In this document: positions 59,854 to 64,000 of the stretch, in pieces
How the letters are laid out: every line of letters begins with the position of its first letter
Position numbering within the stretch: the first letter of the stretch is position 1
From: CAVQBP01 sp963782475
GTDB taxonomy: Bacteria > Bacteroidota > Ignavibacteria > Ignavibacteriales > Ignavibacteriaceae
Reading direction: 5' to 3'
NCBI GenBank assembly: GCA_963782475.1
Contig: CAWAJW010000014.1
Location: 135,316 to 199,315, forward strand
DNA: 64,000 nucleotides
Made by a program: the position numbers and the translations under genes
The notes under the pieces: generated by a model
Told to the model about the DNA's origin: nothing
Database searches by the model: none
Seen by the model: only the letters and a program-made list of their open reading frames with translations

Positions 59854-61146
59854 TTATTTTAATTTTAATCCCGACAAATAAGTCTTAAAGTATTTCCAAT
59901 CAAAAAGGTTTATCCTCTTTTTTAATAAAACAACAAAGAATGAAACCGTTATAAAAATTTCCGTTATCAGCCAGGAGACTGCCGTACCGTTTTCGTAATA
60001 GACAGGGACAAGTATCAAATTTAAAACTATACTTATTAAAGCACCTATAAACGTTAACAATAAAAACTGCTTATCCATTTTTAAATTAAGCATTCCCTGT
60101 ACACCAAATACATTGCTCAATCCGATGATAAAAGGCAAAAACGCCATTATCCTTAAACAGACTGCAGCATCAGTAAACTTACTTCCGAAAATTATTCTTA
60201 TAATTAAATCAGAAAATATAAAAATTGAAACGGAAGTTATTAACAATATTACTCCTGCGGCAAACGTAAGCTTTTTTAAGAAAGCGATCCCCTCGCTTCT
60301 TGAATGATTAATAATACTGCTTATTCTTGGAAAGAAAGCCTGGTTCATCGGTCCCAGCAGCAGCGCCTGAACAACGCTTATAATTTTATTTGACGCAGAA
60401 AAATAGCCGACACTTAAATTTGTGCTGAACAAACCGAGTATAACAATATTGCTGGTTGTATATAAATTAATTGAAACCGCCGATAGGAATAAGTTCCAGC
60501 CATCTTTAAGGGTCCTTTTTATTTCTTCAATTCCCGGAAACAGGAGAGAAATATTAAATACTTTTATTGAATAAAGAAAAGCCGCGGCGCCTACCGCCAC
60601 CTGCGATACTGATAGTATTAAAGGAATTAGCAAAAAATCTTCTTTTTCTTTTATAAAAAAAAAGATAGACACCGCATAAACTGTTTTTATAATTAAGTTA
60701 AAAACAGATAAACGTGCTAATTTCTCAAGTCCCTGGAACAGCCATATTGGAAGAAAAATATTTCCAATAATCATCAGGTATGCAAAAATAAATAATTCAA
60801 TATCATGGTTAAATTTGGGAACTAAGATTATTAAAGGGAGGAAGATCATTAGTGAAATAAGAAACAGTGCGGCTTTAGCCAGCATTACAGAAGAAAAAAT
60901 AACTGATAATTTTTCTTTGTTCTCCCTATTTACAGAGATTTCCCTTGTTGCACTGAAATCAAACCCGTAATTAACAATCAGCACAAAATAGAGTACAAAT
61001 GCCTGCGCAAAATTTACAAGACCGTAATAATCCGGTCCTATTATTCTAACTACATAAGGAATGACTAAAACGGGGATAATGTAATTTACCGCCTGTATTC
61101 CGCTTAGCGAAAATAAATTTGTAAATAGGATTCTTCTGTTGGACAT
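59854..61146 (-). CDS. Oligosaccharide flippase family protein (Wzx/RfbX type)
   Basis: 430 residues, about 12 helices. Opening ILFTNLFSLSGIQAVNYIIP with VLVIPYVVRIIGPDYYGLVN and NYGFDFSATREISVNRENKE, the RfbX-type signature. It belongs to another branch than the flippase at 55673. It is separated from the operon by hairpin array 2 and lies 150 bp from ISL3-like copy 3, with no glycosyltransferase of its own in the window. Confidence 0.9.
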   Translation of the reverse strand: MSNRRILFTNLFSLSGIQAVNYIIPVLVIPYVVRIIGPDYYGLVNFAQAFVLYFVLIVNYGFDFSATREISVNRENKEKLSVIFSSVMLAKAALFLISLMIFLPLIILVPKFNHDIELFIFAYLMIIGNIFLPIWLFQGLEKLARLSVFNLIIKTVYAVSIFFFIKEKEDFLLIPLILSVSQVAVGAAAFLYSIKVFNISLLFPGIEEIKRTLKDGWNLFLSAVSINLYTTSNIVILGLFSTNLSVGYFSASNKIISVVQALLLGPMNQAFFPRISSIINHSRSEGIAFLKKLTFAAGVILLITSVSIFIFSDLIIRIIFGSKFTDAAVCLRIMAFLPFIIGLSNVFGVQGMLNLKMDKQFLLLTFIGALISIVLNLILVPVYYENGTAVSWLITEIFITVSFFVVLLKKRINLFDWKYFKTYLSGLKLK

Positions 61147-61361
61147 TTGTTCAGAAAAAATAATTGGGCTTCTTTGCCTGCCGGCTCAAAGTGCCCGGCA
61201 TAATCCGTTATATTCACTCTTTAAAATAGGGATTAATTCTATCATAAGTAATCAATCCAGGTATAGAATACACGTTTTTGATCTTTGCCAAGATGGGTTC
61301 TTTCCCCTAGCTATTGCAGGATAAAAATTATAGAAGTAGATTTGGTAAACAAGGAGGGCCA

Positions 61362-62695
61362 ATGTTTACAGATAATATCTCTACAATAATAGGGAGTGAG
61401 AATTACGTTATTGAAGTAGTGGATCTGAATAAGGAAAGGAAAAGAATGGATATAATGTTGATTCCCAAAGAAGATTCAATGTATTGTCCGATCTGCGAAC
61501 TGAAGACCAGATATGATAAATCCAGACGTAAGCGAGTAGTAAGAGACCTACCACTAGGAGAATACATTGAAGTCAGATTACATTATGAGACAATATATTA
61601 TCAATGTCCAAGTTGCAAGAAGTTATATAAAAAAGAATTAGAGCTGGTAGAAAAAAATCAATTTGCAACAAAAAGATTCAAGATGTTTATAGGTAAAATG
61701 TCCAATATAATACCTCCTAAACAAGTATCGGAAGAATATAATTTAGATGATAATACAGTATACAGGTATGAAGATTACTTTCTAAAAAAAACCTCCCGCC
61801 GATAAAATATGATAATTTAACAAATATTGGAGTAGATGAGATATCATTTAAGAAAGGATATAAGTACATAACTATAATTTACGATCTCTCAGATGGTAAA
61901 GCAAAACCGATAGATTATAATCAAGGAAATACAAAGCAGTCACTAAAAGCTTTTTTCCAGAAACTAACAGAGGAACAGAAAGCATCAATAAAAACAGTAA
62001 ATACGGATATGTCAAGAGCTTATATAGCTTCAATCAAAGAACAATTACCGAAAGCTGATATAATAATCGATAAATTTCATCTAGAGAGTCTACTTAATCA
62101 AGCAATAGATTCAATAAGAAAAACAATAATATCCGGAATGACAAGCAAGAGTAATAAATATATTATGGAGAAAAAGTATAAAGAAAACTTACAGATGAGC
62201 CAAAAGGAAATTGAAAAAAGACAGAAGCGAATAGGAGTATTAACTGAGAAAGAAAGGAGTAATACCAGATGGGTTTTATTGAAACATCCATCAAACCATA
62301 ATGAAGATCAAGCGGGATTACTTGCTAAATTAGAAAAGTTAAATAGTCCACTTTATAAAGCATATTTATTAAAGGAACAGTTTTATGAAATTTACAAACC
62401 AGGTATAAATGTAGAGCGATCGGTTCAAACATTAAGAAACTGGATAGAAGAAGTAAAACAAACAAAACTTAGACCTTTAAGAGATTTTTGCAAAACTGTA
62501 GAAAATAATATTGATTATATATCAAACTACTTCAGATACGGCAGGACAAGTGGAACAATTGAAGGAGTCAATAATAAAATAAAAGTAATAAAAAGAATGG
62601 CATATGGTTACAAAGATCAACAATATTTCTTTAGAAAAATAAGGAGTAAATATTGTAATTTACCTCGCTTATATTTTTTGTTTGCATCATCATAG
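61362..62695 (+). CDS. ISL3-like transposase, copy 3, predicted -1 frameshift product
   Basis: The ATG at 61362 with GGAGG six bases before it is preferred over the TTG at 61314. Frame 1 holds the cysteine pairs CPIC and CPSC and a DNA-binding region; frame 2 holds the DDE catalytic residues within GVDEIS, NTDMSRAY and TIEGVNNK. The frames meet at 61784-61791. The combined product is about 444 residues. Alternatively, transcriptional slippage on A8 could give the same protein. Confidence 0.85.
61784..61791 (+). promoter_or_regulatory. A AAA AAA slippery heptamer for -1 frameshifting in the transposase
   Basis: Eight A residues follow ttt ct in the zero frame (ttt cta aaa aaa acc), so the heptamer A AAA AAA is in the correct phase for a -1 slip. 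The new frame reads AAC CTC CCG CCG ATA. The same tract is at 4740-4747 and on the minus strand at about 40675-40682. No clear stimulatory stem-loop or internal Shine-Dalgarno was noticed. Confidence 0.6.
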
Positions 62696-62889
62696 GGAAA
62701 GAGCCCAAGATGTCAAATTTAAATTTTATGAAATATTGGGTACAATCCGTTTTCTTTTGAAATCGTGCAATAATGCAAAGATTTCTATCTCGATCTTACC
62801 CGGTCTACAGCCGGTTATCTGGCGGTTATCTGAAGGCTATCTGGCGGCCGTCGACCGGTCTCTCTCAAATTGTATGTCATTTTAACAAT

Positions 62890-63180
62890 CGAATAAAATA
62901 ATTCAATAAGATCATCTCTCTACGATATGTTTCCTAAACACATCCCTATATTACCAAAGAGGAAACAGAGAAAACGCAGAGGCAACAGAGGATAATTATT
63001 TTTCCGGTAATCTTTAAATATTAAATAATGTGCAAACATAAAAATATTTCTTATGGATCATCTACGAAAATATCCTTTGAATCTTTCATTTTAATTTCTA
63101 CAAAAATTAAACATCTACGATGTTTTTCTTAAACACACTCCCTGTATTACCACAGAGGCAACAGATACTTTCGAATAAAT
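62890..63180 (-). repeat. Hairpin super-repeat, partial array 3
   Basis: A degenerate A hairpin (62920s), the CAGAGGAAACAGAGAAAACG module (62958-62991), a degraded B hairpin (63057-63072) and a full AACATCTACGATGTT at 63110-63124, followed by another partial module to about 63170. Same orientation as array 2. The preceding stretch 62713-62885 has three short near-repeats of GGTTATCTG and no gene; 63181-63297 shows nothing recognisable. Confidence 0.75.
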
Positions 63181-63297
63181 AACAAAAATTATTTTAATAC
63201 CGTAATTATTAATCTCTGACTAACTGGTTCAAATTTACATTGTTCTTTATTACTGTTTTCCATAATTTTGCTACCATTAGTCAATAATTTATGAAAA

Positions 63298-64000
63298 ATG
63301 AAATCATTTATAGATTCACTTAATATTCTGCTCCCTTTCCTTTATATAATTACTTTTAGTATTTATTCATACGATTTTACAAAAGGAGGGAAAAGATTTA
63401 TTCATTCAAAAAGACTTTTTCTCTTTCTAACTCTGCTGGCACATGCAATTTATTTAATATTAAGGACCATTTATTTTGATCATCCCCCTATAACAAATGT
63501 TTTTGAAATATTTACCGTTTTGGCTTTTTCCGTAAGCTTTGCCTATTTCATTTTAGAATTAGTCACCGATATCCGGGGAACAGGACCTTTCATAATAATA
63601 ATATCGATCTTATTCCAGGTTATATCAACATTTTTCATCCAGGATGTTGTTGAAGTCAAAGAGGTTTTAAGGAATCACCTGCTGGGTTTCCACGTTTTTA
63701 GTGCTTTACTAGGATATGCCGGAATTTCTATTTCAGCTGTTTATGGTTTATTATATTTAATACTTTATAAAGAAATAAAATTAAACAAGTTCGGATTAAT
63801 TTTTAACCGTCTTCCTAACCTTGAAGTCCTCGAAACATTAAGTTTTTATTCTGCGGTAATTGGTTTTGTTCTCCTCTCTGTTGCAATAATAATAGGCATT
63901 ATCTGGCTTCCGAAAGCATTTCCGAATTTTTCCTATGCTGATCCGAAACTCATCGGGACGGCTTTGGTCTGGATGTTATATGGTGCAGGTATCTTAAGCA
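63298..64000 (+). CDS. Cytochrome c assembly protein CcsA/HemX-like, 3' end outside window
   Basis: Open to the window end (234 codons). MKSFIDSLNILLPFLYIITF, then helices LFLFLTLLAHAIYLILRTIY, TNVFEIFTVLAFSVSFAYFI, ISILFQVISTFFIQDVV, HVFSALLGYAGISISAVYGL and IGFVLLSVAIIIGIIW. The helix layout with LLAHA and HVFSALLGYA histidines fits the CcsA/ResC/HemX family of heme-handling proteins for cytochrome c maturation (system II). The WGxxWxWD heme motif would be downstream of the window. Consistent with the c-type subunits of the cbb3 oxidase. Confidence 0.8.
   Translation, partial: MKSFIDSLNILLPFLYIITFSIYSYDFTKGGKRFIHSKRLFLFLTLLAHAIYLILRTIYFDHPPITNVFEIFTVLAFSVSFAYFILELVTDIRGTGPFIIIISILFQVISTFFIQDVVEVKEVLRNHLLGFHVFSALLGYAGISISAVYGLLYLILYKEIKLNKFGLIFNRLPNLEVLETLSFYSAVIGFVLLSVAIIIGIIWLPKAFPNFSYADPKLIGTALVWMLYGAGILS

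Larger units (their letters stand above)
61289..62712 (+). mobile_element. ISL3-like insertion sequence copy 3, complete, with 7-bp target duplication
   Basis: The element spans 61296-62705 (1410 bp) with terminal repeats GGTTCTTTCCCC and GGGAAAGAGCC. CAAGATG is present on both sides (61289-61295 and 62706-62712). Inverted relative to copy 2, 20 kb away. Same length as copy 2. Confidence 0.92.

Noticed and set aside
39754..62712. A 20-kb composite transposon bounded by inverted ISL3-like copies 2 and 3
   Set aside because: Each copy has its own matching 7-bp direct repeat (CAAAGTG and CAAGATG), so they inserted independently.
62682..62885. 67-codon frame overlapping the right end of ISL3-like copy 3
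   Set aside because: It begins inside the transposase gene, crosses the terminal repeat and has no recognisable domain.

Overview
AT-rich bacterial chromosomal window, most likely from the Bacteroidota/Chlorobi side of the tree and plausibly an Ignavibacteria-like organism. This assignment is an inference from gene content: a fused CcoNO cbb3 oxidase inside a ccoI-S-NO-Q-P-G-H-safE operon, a DUF2723 membrane protein, an OmpA protein with thrombospondin type-3 repeats, TonB-plug and Wzi-like barrels, and multi-SLBB export proteins. No rRNA, tRNA or CRISPR array was seen.

Layout. 1-6.1 kb: DUF2723 protein, family-9 glycosyltransferase, LOG-family protein, and an aldo/keto reductase interrupted by a 5'-truncated ISL3-like element. 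6.2-11.5 kb: a secreted repeat protein, L-2-hydroxyglutarate oxidase, a TonB-plug outer-membrane protein and HU. 11.5-20.0 kb (minus strand): a complete cbb3 cytochrome oxidase and maturation operon. 20.4-30.4 kb: ABC exporter, DUF885 lipoprotein, two tandem Wzi-like barrels, an OmpA-TSP3-SPOR protein and a decayed toxin/antitoxin-like pair. 30.6-61.1 kb: a surface-polysaccharide locus with SLBB exporter and Wzz on the plus strand. On the minus strand lie the initiating sugar transferase, a WecG/TagA transferase, about eight glycosyltransferases, two methyltransferases, a Wzy-like polymerase, two flippases, UDP-galactopyranose mutase and a third Wzi-like barrel. 61.3-62.7 kb: an intact ISL3-like copy. 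63.3 kb to the end: a CcsA/HemX-like cytochrome c assembly protein that runs off the window.

Two higher-order patterns stand out. First, the polysaccharide locus is bracketed by arrays of short palindromes (34.9-36.6, 58.35-59.73 and 62.9-63.2 kb, plus related hairpins at 39.1-39.2 and 41.4 kb). They have different stems, but almost every one has a three-base loop that reads GNA (GTA, GGA or GAA) on one strand, usually closed by C-G. The four main stems occur in fixed order in a repeat of about 240 or 415-440 bp, and the arrays on the two sides of the locus are inverted. Two HUH/Y1 transposase genes, whose relatives act on single-stranded hairpins, lie in the same region. Second, at least eleven single-base frameshifts lie in the first 27 kb, including the cbb3 operon, while about 25 genes from 28 kb onward (apart from a small decayed locus near 30.2 kb) are open. 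This looks more like uneven consensus quality than real gene decay. The frame break in the ISL3-like transposase is different: it falls on an in-phase A AAA AAA tract in all three copies and looks programmed.
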